From an uncultured bacterium (GTDB lineage: Bacteria > Armatimonadota > HRBIN16), in assembly GCA_938027655.1 (NCBI GenBank), contig CALJAP010000085.1, positions 1 through 62,709 on the forward strand: a stretch of DNA of 62,709 nucleotides, given 5' to 3'. The notes beneath the pieces are model-generated. The model saw nothing but the letters and a program-made list of their open reading frames with translations, made no database searches and was not told the DNA's origin. Positions 17,083-25,875 of the stretch are shown here, in pieces (the first letter of the stretch is position 1; each line of letters opens with the position of its first letter). The position numbers and the translations under genes are program-made.

Positions 17083-19377
17083 ATGCTTAGAAGAGCATTC
17101 GTCAGTGCAGCAGCCTTATTTGCTGCTCCGGTCGCAGTCAGTGGTAATCAACCCATGCTGGTTAAAAAGGGAGAGGCGAAGGCGGTTATAGTAGTTGGTG
17201 AGAAGGCTTCGGGGTTCGAGCGATGGGTAGCCACAGAACTGCAGGAGTACATCAAGAAGCTGTCGGGAGCCGAACTGCCCATCACAGATAATCCCCAGGT
17301 AGCAGGCAAAAAGCTACTCGTGCTCGTTGGTACTCTGCAAAGCCATCCGCTGATAGCCGAAGCCCAGCAAAAAGGGTTGGTAGACATCGCTACCCTTAAG
17401 CCAGATGGATTTGTGTTGAAAAGCACAACACTGGCAGGGCGTCCTTGTCTGATTGTTGCTGGCAACGACGAGGCGGGCGCCATGTATGCAGTGTATGAAT
17501 TATTGGAGCGGCTGGGCATCGTGTTCCAGTACACCAACGACATCATCCCTTGGCAGAAACGCGACCTTGCCCTGCCGCCTCTAGACGTGCGCATGGAGCC
17601 TGCGTTCAAATATCGAGGTACGCACTGCTGCCACGGCATCCGCTGGTATATGGGGCTGGACGACTTCCGCAAGGAGATTGACCAGATGGCAAAGTTAAAA
17701 ATGAACGTTCTGCAGTTCTTCTGGGGCATGGGAGCGCCGTGGGTGGAGTTCTCCTACAAAGGGAAGAAAGCCGAAATCCTCTACCCCGCAGAGTCTGGAT
17801 ACTGTGCTTGGGAATACAACTACGGTACCGCTGCCAGTGTGAAGGTGGGGCGGGAGTGTTTCCCGCAGGAGTATCTTGGTCCGCCGGAGTTTGCGCATGT
17901 GCAGACGCAGGAGGAAGCGTACGCTACTGCCCGCGAGTTTCTCAAAAAGATTATTCGGCACGCTCACCAGAGAAAGGTGCAGGTCTGGTTGGCAGTTGGG
18001 GAGATGACCTATGTTCCGCCAAACTTAGTACCTCCGCCAGAGAAGAGGCTGGGGTTTGACCCCTTCTACTGCGGGGTTGCCGTTCCGCACGGAGACCCTG
18101 CTGCACTGGATATCTATGAAGCAGCGCTGTTAAGCATGATTGAGAATTACCCAGAGGCAGACCGCTACTGGGTAGTGACAGGCTCGGAAGCCCATATTTC
18201 AGCGGAAGACCCACGTACGCAGGAGATGATTCGTGAATATGCCCATCTACGCCCTTTGATTCCTTCTAAATCGGAGGCACAGATGGACATCGATGTGGCT
18301 GATGTCGCCTGTGCCGATAAACTGGTGCGCCGCATCAAGGCGCGCTATCCCCATGCAAAACTTGGGGTCGAGCTCATTTTCCGAGGTGGGCAAATCAAAG
18401 CGCTAGACGCAGTGCTGCCCAAAGACGTTTGGCTGATGAACATGGTGAACTGGGAAGGGGAAGCACATGTCGACTACTTTCAGGGCATCGAAGGCAGAGA
18501 GATGGTTGTCTGGCCCCGCCTGACAGACGATGGGGGCGAGCTGCACATGCAACTCAACGCCATGATGTACGACGCGGAGGAGACCATCAGCGGCGCTTTC
18601 CGCTACGGTGTGAGCGGGATTGTTGGGCAATTGAACAAAGCGCGCGGCGCTGAACCAAATGTACGCTATATCGCCGAGGGCGCGTGGAATCCGGACATCC
18701 GCTGTGACACTTTCTATGAAAGCTACCTGTCTCGCCTGTTCGGCCCGGATGCCAAAGAGCTGCTTGTAAAAGCCTACTTGCTTCTTGAAGAGAACGAGAA
18801 GGCGTTAGGCTGGCACGGAAGGATGGGGTTGTTTGGCACTTACCACCACGGTAATGCCTTTGGCATTGACCTGAGGCAGGTTGACTACAAACAAGAGCAG
18901 CTGCAAGTCAATCGGGAGGAGCTGGACAGAGCTGTTCAGTCAGCCGAGCAGGCGCGTCGCTTCTGGGAAGAGCGTGCGGCGCATTGTCGCAAAGCGCTGG
19001 AGTTGATGCGGCAGGCTTATGACAAGGTGCTGCCCGGCTCGCGTGAGGAACTGGATTACGTCATCTATAAGACGAAGAACTTCGTCACGCTTCTCGATGA
19101 ATTGGTCGCTGCGCACGAGTGCAAGGCGGCCTTCGACAGGGCGTTGCTGGCAATCAGTGCCGGCGAAATGGCTCAAGCAGAACAACACTTGCAGCACGCT
19201 CAGCAAGCTTTGAACAAGGCGAACCGGCTGGTGGTGGAAGCTGCCAAGCAGATGATACCTTACGCCCACCACATCCCTACCGAAAGGCACATCCTGTACC
19301 TTTTCAACGATGCCATTCCGTCGCATGAATACGCACAGAGCTACTTGAGCGAGTTCATCCGGTTCTACAAGAGATAG
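17083..19377 (+). CDS. Secreted DUF4838 domain protein, glycoside-hydrolase-like
   Basis: The start at 17083 lies 5 bases after AGGGGAG and gives a signal peptide (MLRRAFVSAAALFAAPVAVSG). The 764-residue protein begins with an alpha-glucuronidase/GH20-type N-terminal alpha/beta domain (GFERWVATELQEYIKKLSGAE ... MYAVYELLERLGIVF). A TIM-barrel-like DUF4838 region follows (YRGTHCCHGIRWYMG, NYPEADRYWVVTGSEAH). The C-terminal 150 residues are predicted helical and rich in Glu and Gln. By family context it is likely an exported polysaccharide-acting enzyme. It is followed by a hairpin repeat and then a peptidase gene. Confidence 0.88.
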   Translation: MLRRAFVSAAALFAAPVAVSGNQPMLVKKGEAKAVIVVGEKASGFERWVATELQEYIKKLSGAELPITDNPQVAGKKLLVLVGTLQSHPLIAEAQQKGLVDIATLKPDGFVLKSTTLAGRPCLIVAGNDEAGAMYAVYELLERLGIVFQYTNDIIPWQKRDLALPPLDVRMEPAFKYRGTHCCHGIRWYMGLDDFRKEIDQMAKLKMNVLQFFWGMGAPWVEFSYKGKKAEILYPAESGYCAWEYNYGTAASVKVGRECFPQEYLGPPEFAHVQTQEEAYATAREFLKKIIRHAHQRKVQVWLAVGEMTYVPPNLVPPPEKRLGFDPFYCGVAVPHGDPAALDIYEAALLSMIENYPEADRYWVVTGSEAHISAEDPRTQEMIREYAHLRPLIPSKSEAQMDIDVADVACADKLVRRIKARYPHAKLGVELIFRGGQIKALDAVLPKDVWLMNMVNWEGEAHVDYFQGIEGREMVVWPRLTDDGGELHMQLNAMMYDAEETISGAFRYGVSGIVGQLNKARGAEPNVRYIAEGAWNPDIRCDTFYESYLSRLFGPDAKELLVKAYLLLEENEKALGWHGRMGLFGTYHHGNAFGIDLRQVDYKQEQLQVNREELDRAVQSAEQARRFWEERAAHCRKALELMRQAYDKVLPGSREELDYVIYKTKNFVTLLDELVAAHECKAAFDRALLAISAGEMAQAEQHLQHAQQALNKANRLVVEAAKQMIPYAHHIPTERHILYLFNDAIPSHEYAQSYLSEFIRFYKR

Positions 19378-19384
19378 CATCTCC

Positions 19385-19454
19385 AACTCTGGAGGGCAAA
19401 CCTCTCGGTGAGCCGAAACACTATGATGGCTCGGCGGGAGCCTCGCCCTCCAGA
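19385..19454 (+). repeat. Long imperfect hairpin containing the dispersed GGCTCGGCRGGAGCC repeat
   Basis: CTCTGGAGGGC near 19387 pairs with GCCCTCCAGA near 19450. Inner arms CTCTCGGTGAGCC and GGCTCGGCGGGAG also pair imperfectly, giving arms of about 27 bases around a loop GAAACACTATGAT. The right arm is a member of a dispersed repeat that recurs at about 59622 and 62658. It lies between two same-strand genes and may act as a terminator or mRNA-stabilising hairpin. There is no T-run. Confidence 0.65.
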
Positions 19455-19561
19455 AAAACGAACCTTGGCAAAACGCGAGCCACCGCACCTCGTACAGCGC
19501 GGCGGGAATGGGTTCTCTGGAGGTATGTTCGCTTTAAGAAACTATGTTCTCAGGAGGCACT

Positions 19562-21169
19562 ATGCAAGAGCACTTTCAGGAGTTTCTGGAAAAGCATGTG
19601 AGCGAGGTTCGTCCGCTCGCCAGGGAGACCGCGCTAACTTGGTGGGAGGCGAACGTCACAGGTAGCGAAGAGGCTTTCGAGCGGGGCGCTGCTCTGCAGG
19701 CGCAGCTGATGAAGATATACGCTCGCGAAGATGAGTACCGCCTGTTGCAAAGCATCCCCAGCGAGAGCCTTTCCAATCCTCTCTTACGTCGCCAGCACAA
19801 GCTGCTGCTGGACGAATACCGCGGACACCAAATGTCCGAGAAGACTATCGACGAAATCGTGCAGCGCGAAAAGGAGATTGAAAAGGAGTACAATACCTAC
19901 CGCGCGCTCTTTGGTGGCGAGCGTGTGAGCGACAACACCTTACGCGAAATCCTGCTGAAGAGCGACGACAGCGAGCAACGACGCGAGGCGTGGGAAGCTA
20001 CCAAACAAATCGGGGAGCGTGTGGCAGAGGCGGTACGCGATTTGGTGCGCATCCGCAACCGCGAGGCGCGACGGCTGGGCTTCCGCGACTACTATGCCAT
20101 GCAGCTGGAACTGCAAGAGCTGGACGAGGGCCGCCTGTTCGCCCTGCTCGAGGAGCTGCATCGGCTCAGCGACGAGCCCTTCCGCCGATACAAGCAGAGA
20201 CTGGACGAACGCCTCGCCCAGCGTTTCGGGGTGACGGTGGAGGAGCTGCGCCCATGGCACTACACCGATCCCTTCTTCCAGAGCCCTCCGCCCGGCGAGG
20301 TAGACTTGAACCCGCTGTTCGAAGGCAAGGACATCGAAGCCATTTCGCGCGCCTTCTACGCCTCTGTCGGTCTGCCGGTGGAACCCATCCTGGAGCGCAG
20401 CGACCTCTACGAGAGAGAAGGCAAAAGCCAGCACGCCTTCTGCACCGACATCGACCGCGAGGGCGACGTGCGTGTGTTATGCAACCTCCGTCCCAGCGAA
20501 CGATGGATGGGCACAATGCTGCACGAGCTGGGACATGCGGTGTACGATTACTATATTGACCGCTCTCTGCCCTATCTGCTGCGTACGCCAGCACACACGC
20601 TCAGCACCGAAGCCATTGCCATGCTGTTCGGCAGGATGCACCGCAACGCCGAGTGGCTGAAGCGTTACGTGGGCATCTCCGATGAACAGGCGCAGCAGGT
20701 GGTGCGCCCCGCTGTTGAGGAGATGCAGGCACAGCTGATTGTGTTTACCCGCTGGGTGCTGGTCATGACGCACTTCGAACGCGCCCTGTACGCCGACCCC
20801 GATGGCGACCTGAATAGCCTCTGGTGGCAGCTGGTGGAGAAATACCAGTGGCTGCGCAAACCTGAGGGACGCAACGCCCCCGATTGGGCGGCGAAGATAC
20901 ATATCGCGCTGGCGCCGGTATACTACCAGAACTACATTCTCGGCGAGATGGAGGCGTCGCAACTTGTACATGTGCTGCGCAATCAGGTGCTGGCAGGCGA
21001 GCCGAAGCACGCACTGGTTTCCAGCCCCAAGGTGGGCACGTTCCTGAAGCAGAAAGTGTTCTCTACCGGTGCGTCACTGCCCTGGGAAGAGGCTCTGGAG
21101 TATGCCACCGGCGAGCGGTTGAACCCGGCTTACTTCGTGGCACAGATGGAGGCAGAGGAACCGATTTGA
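19562..21169 (+). CDS. Gluzincin zinc metallopeptidase (M2/M3-like)
   Basis: The start at 19562 (MQEHFQEFLEKH) follows CAGGAGG, giving 535 residues without a signal peptide. The zinc motif HELGH is at residues 321-325 and the third ligand lies in STEAIAMLF (Glu350). The 29-residue spacing from the first His fits the M3 oligopeptidase family and is close to M2. The N-terminal part (TWWEANVTGSEEAFERG) and the RNREARRLGFRDYYAMQ segment resemble bacterial M2/M3 proteins annotated as carboxy- or oligopeptidases. It probably degrades peptides in the cytoplasm. It stands alone after the DUF4838 gene. Confidence 0.88.
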   Translation: MQEHFQEFLEKHVSEVRPLARETALTWWEANVTGSEEAFERGAALQAQLMKIYAREDEYRLLQSIPSESLSNPLLRRQHKLLLDEYRGHQMSEKTIDEIVQREKEIEKEYNTYRALFGGERVSDNTLREILLKSDDSEQRREAWEATKQIGERVAEAVRDLVRIRNREARRLGFRDYYAMQLELQELDEGRLFALLEELHRLSDEPFRRYKQRLDERLAQRFGVTVEELRPWHYTDPFFQSPPPGEVDLNPLFEGKDIEAISRAFYASVGLPVEPILERSDLYEREGKSQHAFCTDIDREGDVRVLCNLRPSERWMGTMLHELGHAVYDYYIDRSLPYLLRTPAHTLSTEAIAMLFGRMHRNAEWLKRYVGISDEQAQQVVRPAVEEMQAQLIVFTRWVLVMTHFERALYADPDGDLNSLWWQLVEKYQWLRKPEGRNAPDWAAKIHIALAPVYYQNYILGEMEASQLVHVLRNQVLAGEPKHALVSSPKVGTFLKQKVFSTGASLPWEEALEYATGERLNPAYFVAQMEAEEPI

Positions 21170-21217
21170 GGAGGGAACGAGGAAGGCTCTATCTGCTCTC
21201 GCGCTGTATCTCCTCGC

Positions 21218-21239
21218 GGCGAGCCCGAAACGGCTCGCC
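21218..21239. terminator. Hairpin between convergent genes
   Basis: GGCGAGCC and GGCTCGCC form a perfect 8-bp stem around CGAAAC, between the peptidase (plus) and a small minus-strand gene. There is no T-run on either side, so it is terminator-like at best. Confidence 0.4.
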
Positions 21240-21263
21240 CAATGCGTCTTCAAACGGTGGCAG

Positions 21264-21512
21264 CTAGCGGCTGATATAGCCCTCGTCCGGGTTCGGGTTC
21301 TCCAGCACCAGCAGGTCACGAAACATAAACACTCTCTCCGCCCTTGCCTTGACGGGGATGTTCTCGAACGCATCCTCCTGCGGAAGGACACCCAGCAGCA
21401 ACGCTTCTTCCCATAGTGCCTCTACAAGGCGCAGGTTGCGCTCATAATCCGCCGGCTGACTACGACAGAGGTTATCCTCCCACCCGCGCCAGCAGGCGGT
21501 GTCGGCAATCAT
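21264..21512 (-). CDS. Small protein of unknown function
   Basis: The ATG at 21512 is preceded by GGTGAG and gives 82 residues; GTG codons at 21524 and 21521 are alternatives. The sequence (MIADTACWRGWEDNLCRSQ ... ENPNPDEGYISR) has balanced, protein-like composition and no hydrophobic segment. I do not recognise it. It starts 21 bases after the stop of the PhyH-family gene on the same strand, so it is probably co-transcribed with it. Confidence 0.55.
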   Translation of the reverse strand: MIADTACWRGWEDNLCRSQPADYERNLRLVEALWEEALLLGVLPQEDAFENIPVKARAERVFMFRDLLVLENPNPDEGYISR

Positions 21513-21533
21513 TGTTCTCACCACATCACGATT

Positions 21534-22358
21534 CTACCCTGTCTGCAACCGTCCTGTTCGGCTCAGTCGGGGGTAGTTCGGCTCTCCCTCACCGGTGTAA
21601 CGCGCCCGCGTGCTGATGAAATCGAGCACAAATGCCCAGCGCGGATGCGGCGAGCGATTGGGCGCAGAATAGTGCAGCACCATACCATCGTGCAATACCA
21701 CATCACCCGCCTTAGCCTCCACCATCACCGCTCGCGAGGGGTCTATCCGCGACTCGTCCACAGCCAGATGGGCCACGCTCTCTGTCCATGTGGTTGCGGT
21801 GGTCAAGTTGCCCCACCGGTGACTGCCCGGAATATATTGCATACAGCCGTTTTCGGCGGTGGCATCGTCCAGCGCCATCCACACTGCCACGTGCAGATAG
21901 GGTTCCTTCGGCTCGAAGGGAAAGTAGGGAATGTCCTGGTGCCAGGGCTTCTCCACGCCGATATACGGGGGCTTCAAGAGCGACTTGTCGGCAAAGAACC
22001 ACACTTCGTCGCCCAGAATGGGGGTTATCAGGGAGAGAATACGCTCGTCCTGCGCTATGCGGGTGATTAGAGCATCATTGCCAAACAAATTCCAGACCTT
22101 GCGTGCTGCCATCGCGGGGTCTTCCACTTGCACTTTCCCCGACAGCACGGCAGGCTCAAGCTGGATGAACACCCCGTTGTGGCTGACGGTGCCGTCTTCT
22201 GGCACGTGCCCGGAGCGAAGCATCGCAAGACCTGCATGTAAATATTCTGCTAGGGTGCGCTTGATGGAATCTACCTCTTCCTGCGTGAGTACGCCACGCA
22301 CTGCGAGAAAACCATCCCTTTCGTATTGCGCTTTCTGCTCGGAAGACAGGCTCATCAT
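21534..22358 (-). CDS. Phytanoyl-CoA dioxygenase (PhyH) family protein
   Basis: A 274-residue Fe(II)/2-oxoglutarate-dependent dioxygenase. The metal triad is visible as WHQD (HxD) and a distal His in VLHYSAPN. The typical GDVVLHDGMVLH and IPGSHRWG segments are present. GGGAGG lies upstream of two consecutive ATGs. PhyH-family enzymes hydroxylate diverse small molecules, and no substrate can be inferred here. It is divergent from the uspA gene. Confidence 0.9.
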   Translation of the reverse strand: MMSLSSEQKAQYERDGFLAVRGVLTQEEVDSIKRTLAEYLHAGLAMLRSGHVPEDGTVSHNGVFIQLEPAVLSGKVQVEDPAMAARKVWNLFGNDALITRIAQDERILSLITPILGDEVWFFADKSLLKPPYIGVEKPWHQDIPYFPFEPKEPYLHVAVWMALDDATAENGCMQYIPGSHRWGNLTTATTWTESVAHLAVDESRIDPSRAVMVEAKAGDVVLHDGMVLHYSAPNRSPHPRWAFVLDFISTRARYTGEGEPNYPRLSRTGRLQTG

Positions 22359-22491
22359 CTCTCTTTTCCTCCCTGACTCGGTTGGTACTTTTAGTTTAGC
22401 AAAAGGTTACTCATGGGTCAATCCCCTTTCCCTCCTCCCCCGCAGGAAAACAGCCATCTTGCGCGTATCTATTTCTCAGGGGGAATAGCTT

Positions 22492-22935
22492 ATGATACAA
22501 CGTATCCTTCTGGCAACCGACGGCTCGGAGACCGCGCTGAAAGCCACGCGCTGGGCGGCGGAGCTGGCAAAGAAGTATGGAGCAAGGGTAACGGTGCTTC
22601 ACGTGGTGCACATCCCTGCCGCGCTGGCAGGCTCTACGGTGTTGCCCGGAGGCGCAACCGACGTAGCAGTTGTCACCCGGCTAATGGAACAGGCAGCGGA
22701 AGGGGTTCTCACAATCACCACGCCCCTGCTGGAAGAGGCGCAGGTAGAATACAGCACGCGCGTGGAGTACGGTCATACTGCAGAGACGATTGTAAAAGTA
22801 GCCAACGAAGAGGGTGCCGACCTGATTGTGATGGGCTCGCGCGGTTTGACTGCGGCTTCGGCGTTGCTGCTAGGCAGTGTGTCGCACAAGGTGCTCCACG
22901 CGGTGCACGACAAGCCCGTTCTCATTGTGCGATGA
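22492..22935 (+). CDS. Universal stress protein, UspA family
   Basis: A 147-residue single Usp domain starting RILLATDGSETALKA. The C-terminal ATP-binding motif GSRGLTAASALLLGSVS (G-2x-G-9x-G-S) places it in the ATP-binding class. GGGGGA lies 8 bases before the ATG. Its stop overlaps the start of the following methyltransferase gene by 4 bases. Confidence 0.95.
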   Translation: MIQRILLATDGSETALKATRWAAELAKKYGARVTVLHVVHIPAALAGSTVLPGGATDVAVVTRLMEQAAEGVLTITTPLLEEAQVEYSTRVEYGHTAETIVKVANEEGADLIVMGSRGLTAASALLLGSVSHKVLHAVHDKPVLIVR

Positions 22936-23546
22936 GAGACGAACACACACAACGCTGGCAGCAGCGTTATCGCGAATCACCGCCAGAACAGATGCCCTGG
23001 CACCGCGAGCAACCGGCGGAGTCACTGGTGGAAGCGGTACGTCGCGGGCTTCTGCCGAAGGGAGTGACGGTAGACCTGGGGTGCGGCACCGGAACCGACC
23101 TGATGTATCTTGCCCAGCAAGGCTACCGTGTTATCGGCGTGGATATCGCCATCGAGCCCTTGCGCTTTGCCCGACAACGGTTTCGACAGGCAGGGCTGGA
23201 TATTCCCTTAATTCAGGCGGATGCACGGTTCTTGCCCTTTCGCGACGCCAGCATCAACCTGATTTGCGATTCCGGTTGTTTCCACTCTTTCGATCCGGAG
23301 ATACGCCCGATGTACGCCCGTTCGGTGGCGCGGGTGCTGAAGCCCGGGGGCATCCTGTTCATGCGGGAGTTTCACGCCGACCAGCCCCAACCCCCGGAGG
23401 GTGGTCCCTATCGGCTGAAGCTGGAGGAGTTCGTTGAGGTGTTTACACCCTACTTCCGCTTTCTCAGCGTGGGGGAAACGTATCACCACGACCTCCCGCC
23501 TGACCGTCGCAGGCTGCATGTGATTCACCTCCAGCGCAAGCGATAA
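22932..23546 (+). CDS. Class I SAM-dependent methyltransferase
   Basis: The start at 22932 (MRDEHTQRWQQRYRE) overlaps the uspA stop (ATGA) and gives 204 residues. Motif I is VDLGCGTGTD, followed by GVDIA (acidic post-I loop) and ADARFLPFRDASI. The overall pattern matches small methyltransferases of the UbiE/thiopurine-methyltransferase-like group. The His-rich C-terminus (YHHDLPPDRRRLHVIHLQ) is typical of that family. The substrate is unknown. Coupling to a stress protein suggests detoxification, but this is inference. Confidence 0.9.
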   Translation: MRDEHTQRWQQRYRESPPEQMPWHREQPAESLVEAVRRGLLPKGVTVDLGCGTGTDLMYLAQQGYRVIGVDIAIEPLRFARQRFRQAGLDIPLIQADARFLPFRDASINLICDSGCFHSFDPEIRPMYARSVARVLKPGGILFMREFHADQPQPPEGGPYRLKLEEFVEVFTPYFRFLSVGETYHHDLPPDRRRLHVIHLQRKR

Positions 23547-23601
23547 CCTGTTTTGAGGTATAATTGGGCAAAAGGAGTGGGAGCACTCACGGGAAGCATT
23601 T

Positions 23602-24420
23602 ATGCTCTATCGTTTAGGCATCTTGTTCTTGTTGCTGCACGCACTGGTTGCGGGCTTTAGCTGCGCCGGCACCTGGGCGCTGTACAACCTGTCAGAGATA
23701 CCGAACTGGGATTACACTGCCGTTACCTTCTGGCTGGGCATCGCCAACGTGGTAACGGGCGTCCTTACCGCTCTCTTGCTCATGGCATATCGGGAGGGCT
23801 GGAAAGCCACGTTGACGTTGCTGGCTCTGTGTATCGTTCTGGCGGGCGGCATGGAACTCCTGGGCACTACCACTGGCATTCCGTTCGGAAAGTATTCCTA
23901 TACCGACCTGCTCGGTCCGAAACTGCTGGGGCATGTTCCCTACCTGATCCCTCTCTCGTGGATGATGATGCTGTACCCTTCGATGATGCTGGCACAGATC
24001 TTTTCATCCCCAGTATGGCTGCGTCCGGTGCTGGCAGGGTTCATCCTAACCGTCTGGGATTTCGCGATGGACCCCGCCATGACTACCGGCTTCGCCTATT
24101 GGCAGTGGCACACAGAAGGCGGCTTCTACGGCATGCCCTACGTCAACTGGTTGGGATGGTGGCTGACCGGCACACTGTTGGCAGCGGCTTTCTGGAAAGT
24201 CAGTAGGGAGTGGCAAGGGCACTGGGAACCCGCTGCGCTCGCTCTTTACCTGATACAAGGTGCATTTATGGCAGGGTTGGCGTGGCTGTACATGCGCCCT
24301 CTGGCTTCGTCGCTGTGGCTGGTGTCGGTGGTGGTGCTGATGTGGCTCGTGTGGAGAAAACGACGCAGGCAAACGGTCTTATCGGGGGAGGTTCCGGCAT
24401 GGCGCACGTCCTCGTCGTAG
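23602..24420 (+). CDS. cruF: Carotenoid 1,2-hydratase, CruF-like (DUF422)
   Basis: A 272-residue protein with seven or so membrane segments and the DUF422/CruF signature region GTTTGIPFGKYSYTDLLG plus WDFAMDPAMTTGFAYW. CruF hydrates the psi end of carotenoids at C-1', making the hydroxyl used for glycosylation. GGAGTGGGAGC precedes the ATG, and a TATAAT at 23559-23564 is a possible -10 element. It is the first gene of a plus-strand operon with desaturase, glycosyltransferase, acyltransferase and phytoene synthase genes, which strongly supports the assignment. It overlaps the next gene by 22 bases. Confidence 0.9.
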   Translation: MLYRLGILFLLLHALVAGFSCAGTWALYNLSEIPNWDYTAVTFWLGIANVVTGVLTALLLMAYREGWKATLTLLALCIVLAGGMELLGTTTGIPFGKYSYTDLLGPKLLGHVPYLIPLSWMMMLYPSMMLAQIFSSPVWLRPVLAGFILTVWDFAMDPAMTTGFAYWQWHTEGGFYGMPYVNWLGWWLTGTLLAAAFWKVSREWQGHWEPAALALYLIQGAFMAGLAWLYMRPLASSLWLVSVVVLMWLVWRKRRRQTVLSGEVPAWRTSSS

Positions 24421-25871
24421 GCGCAGGGATTGGCGGATTGGCGTCGGCGGCTCGTCTGGCGCACGCCGGTCATCAGGTTACCCTGATAGAACAGCGCGAC
24501 CAACTGGGCGGGCGGGTCGGACAGCTGGAGCGCGATGGGTTTCGATTTGATACCGGTCCTACCCTCCTGATGATGCTCGACCCGCTGGAGAAGCTGTTTC
24601 GCGACCTGCACCGGCGTCTGGAAGATTACCTGCAGCCGGTACTGCTCACCCCTTCCTATCGCGTGTTCTACGCCGACGGCACACGCTTTGACTCCTCTCC
24701 CTGCATTGCCAGCATGGTGCGCGAAATCGCCCAGAAGATGTCGCCGGACGAGGTACCGGGCTACCTGCGCCTCATGGCGGACCTGTCGGCGATGCTTCAC
24801 GAGGTCGTGCCTGCTTTCGTTCGCCGGAACTATCGCTCTGTCGCCGACCTGCTGGGAGCGAAGCAGATTAGTTTGCTACTGAAACATCACCTGCTGGCGA
24901 ACCTTTACCGGCGCATTGCCCGCTACGCTCGCGACCCACGCCTCAGGATGCTGTTCACCTTCCAAACGATGTATCTGGGCTTATCGCCGCTCGAGGCGCC
25001 GTGGGTGTATGCCATTCTGACCTACATGGAGTCGGGGGAGGGCGTATGGTTTCCGCGTGGAGGCATGTATCAGCTGGTGCGCGCGCTGGAGACGGTCGTC
25101 CGCGAAGAGGGAGTGCAGATACGCACGGGGGAGCGCGTGGAAGAGGTGCTCATCGACGCGGGTAGGGCGAAGGGAGTATGCCTCGCCTCCGGCGAAAAGG
25201 TGAACGGTGACCTTGTGGTGCTGAACGTTGACGTGCCCACTGCTTACAACAAGCTCTTGCCGCCGACCAAACAGGCACGGCGCAGGTGGCGCAACTCGTG
25301 CAGCGCACTGGTGCTTTGTATAGGCTACGAGCGCCGTCTTCCCACGTTGCTGCACCATAACGTGCACTTCAGCGGGGATTTCGAGCGCAACCTGCAGGAG
25401 ATTTTCGTGCACCAGGTGATCCCCGAAGAGCCTTCCTTCTACACCTGCCTTTCGGCGCGAACCGAGCCTTCCGACGCGCCGGAGGGATGCGAGAACCTCT
25501 ACGTGCTGATTCCCGTACCCAACCGGTCGGGAGAGGACGTCTCCGTGCACAAAGAGGAGGTGATAGACAAAGTTTTCAGCCGATTGGAACGGGAAGCAGG
25601 CTTGCGTCGCGAGGGCGTTCGCTTTGTGGAGAGCCTCGCGCCGGCGGAGTGGGAAGCGATGGGACTGTGGCAGGGAGCCGCTTTTGGGCTTAGCCATCAC
25701 TTTTTCCAGTCCACCTGTTTTCGTCCGTCCAATCGCGCCCCGTTCGATGGGGTGTACTTTGTCGGCGCAAGCACCGTGCCTGGCAACGGCATCCCGATGG
25801 TGCTCATCTCGGCGGAGCTGTTGCAACAGCGGATAGAGCAGGAGGTCGTCGCTCCGCGAGGCAAGGGATAA
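24399..25871 (+). CDS. Phytoene desaturase-family FAD-dependent oxidoreductase (CrtI/CrtD-like)
   Basis: The start at 24399 (MAHVLVVGAGIGGLASA) has a GGGGGAGG site inside the cruF 3' end. The product is 490 residues. The dinucleotide-binding fold GAGIGGLASAARLAHAG is N-terminal, and the C-terminal FAD motif includes GAXXXPGNGIPMVL-type sequence (GASTVPGNGIPM). This is the CrtI/CrtN/CrtD/CruO family, which desaturates or isomerises carotenoids. Being the only family member in the operon, it could do the main phytoene-to-lycopene desaturation or a 3,4-desaturation; sequence alone does not decide. Confidence 0.92.
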   Translation: MAHVLVVGAGIGGLASAARLAHAGHQVTLIEQRDQLGGRVGQLERDGFRFDTGPTLLMMLDPLEKLFRDLHRRLEDYLQPVLLTPSYRVFYADGTRFDSSPCIASMVREIAQKMSPDEVPGYLRLMADLSAMLHEVVPAFVRRNYRSVADLLGAKQISLLLKHHLLANLYRRIARYARDPRLRMLFTFQTMYLGLSPLEAPWVYAILTYMESGEGVWFPRGGMYQLVRALETVVREEGVQIRTGERVEEVLIDAGRAKGVCLASGEKVNGDLVVLNVDVPTAYNKLLPPTKQARRRWRNSCSALVLCIGYERRLPTLLHHNVHFSGDFERNLQEIFVHQVIPEEPSFYTCLSARTEPSDAPEGCENLYVLIPVPNRSGEDVSVHKEEVIDKVFSRLEREAGLRREGVRFVESLAPAEWEAMGLWQGAAFGLSHHFFQSTCFRPSNRAPFDGVYFVGASTVPGNGIPMVLISAELLQQRIEQEVVAPRGKG

Positions 25872-25875
25872 AAGG

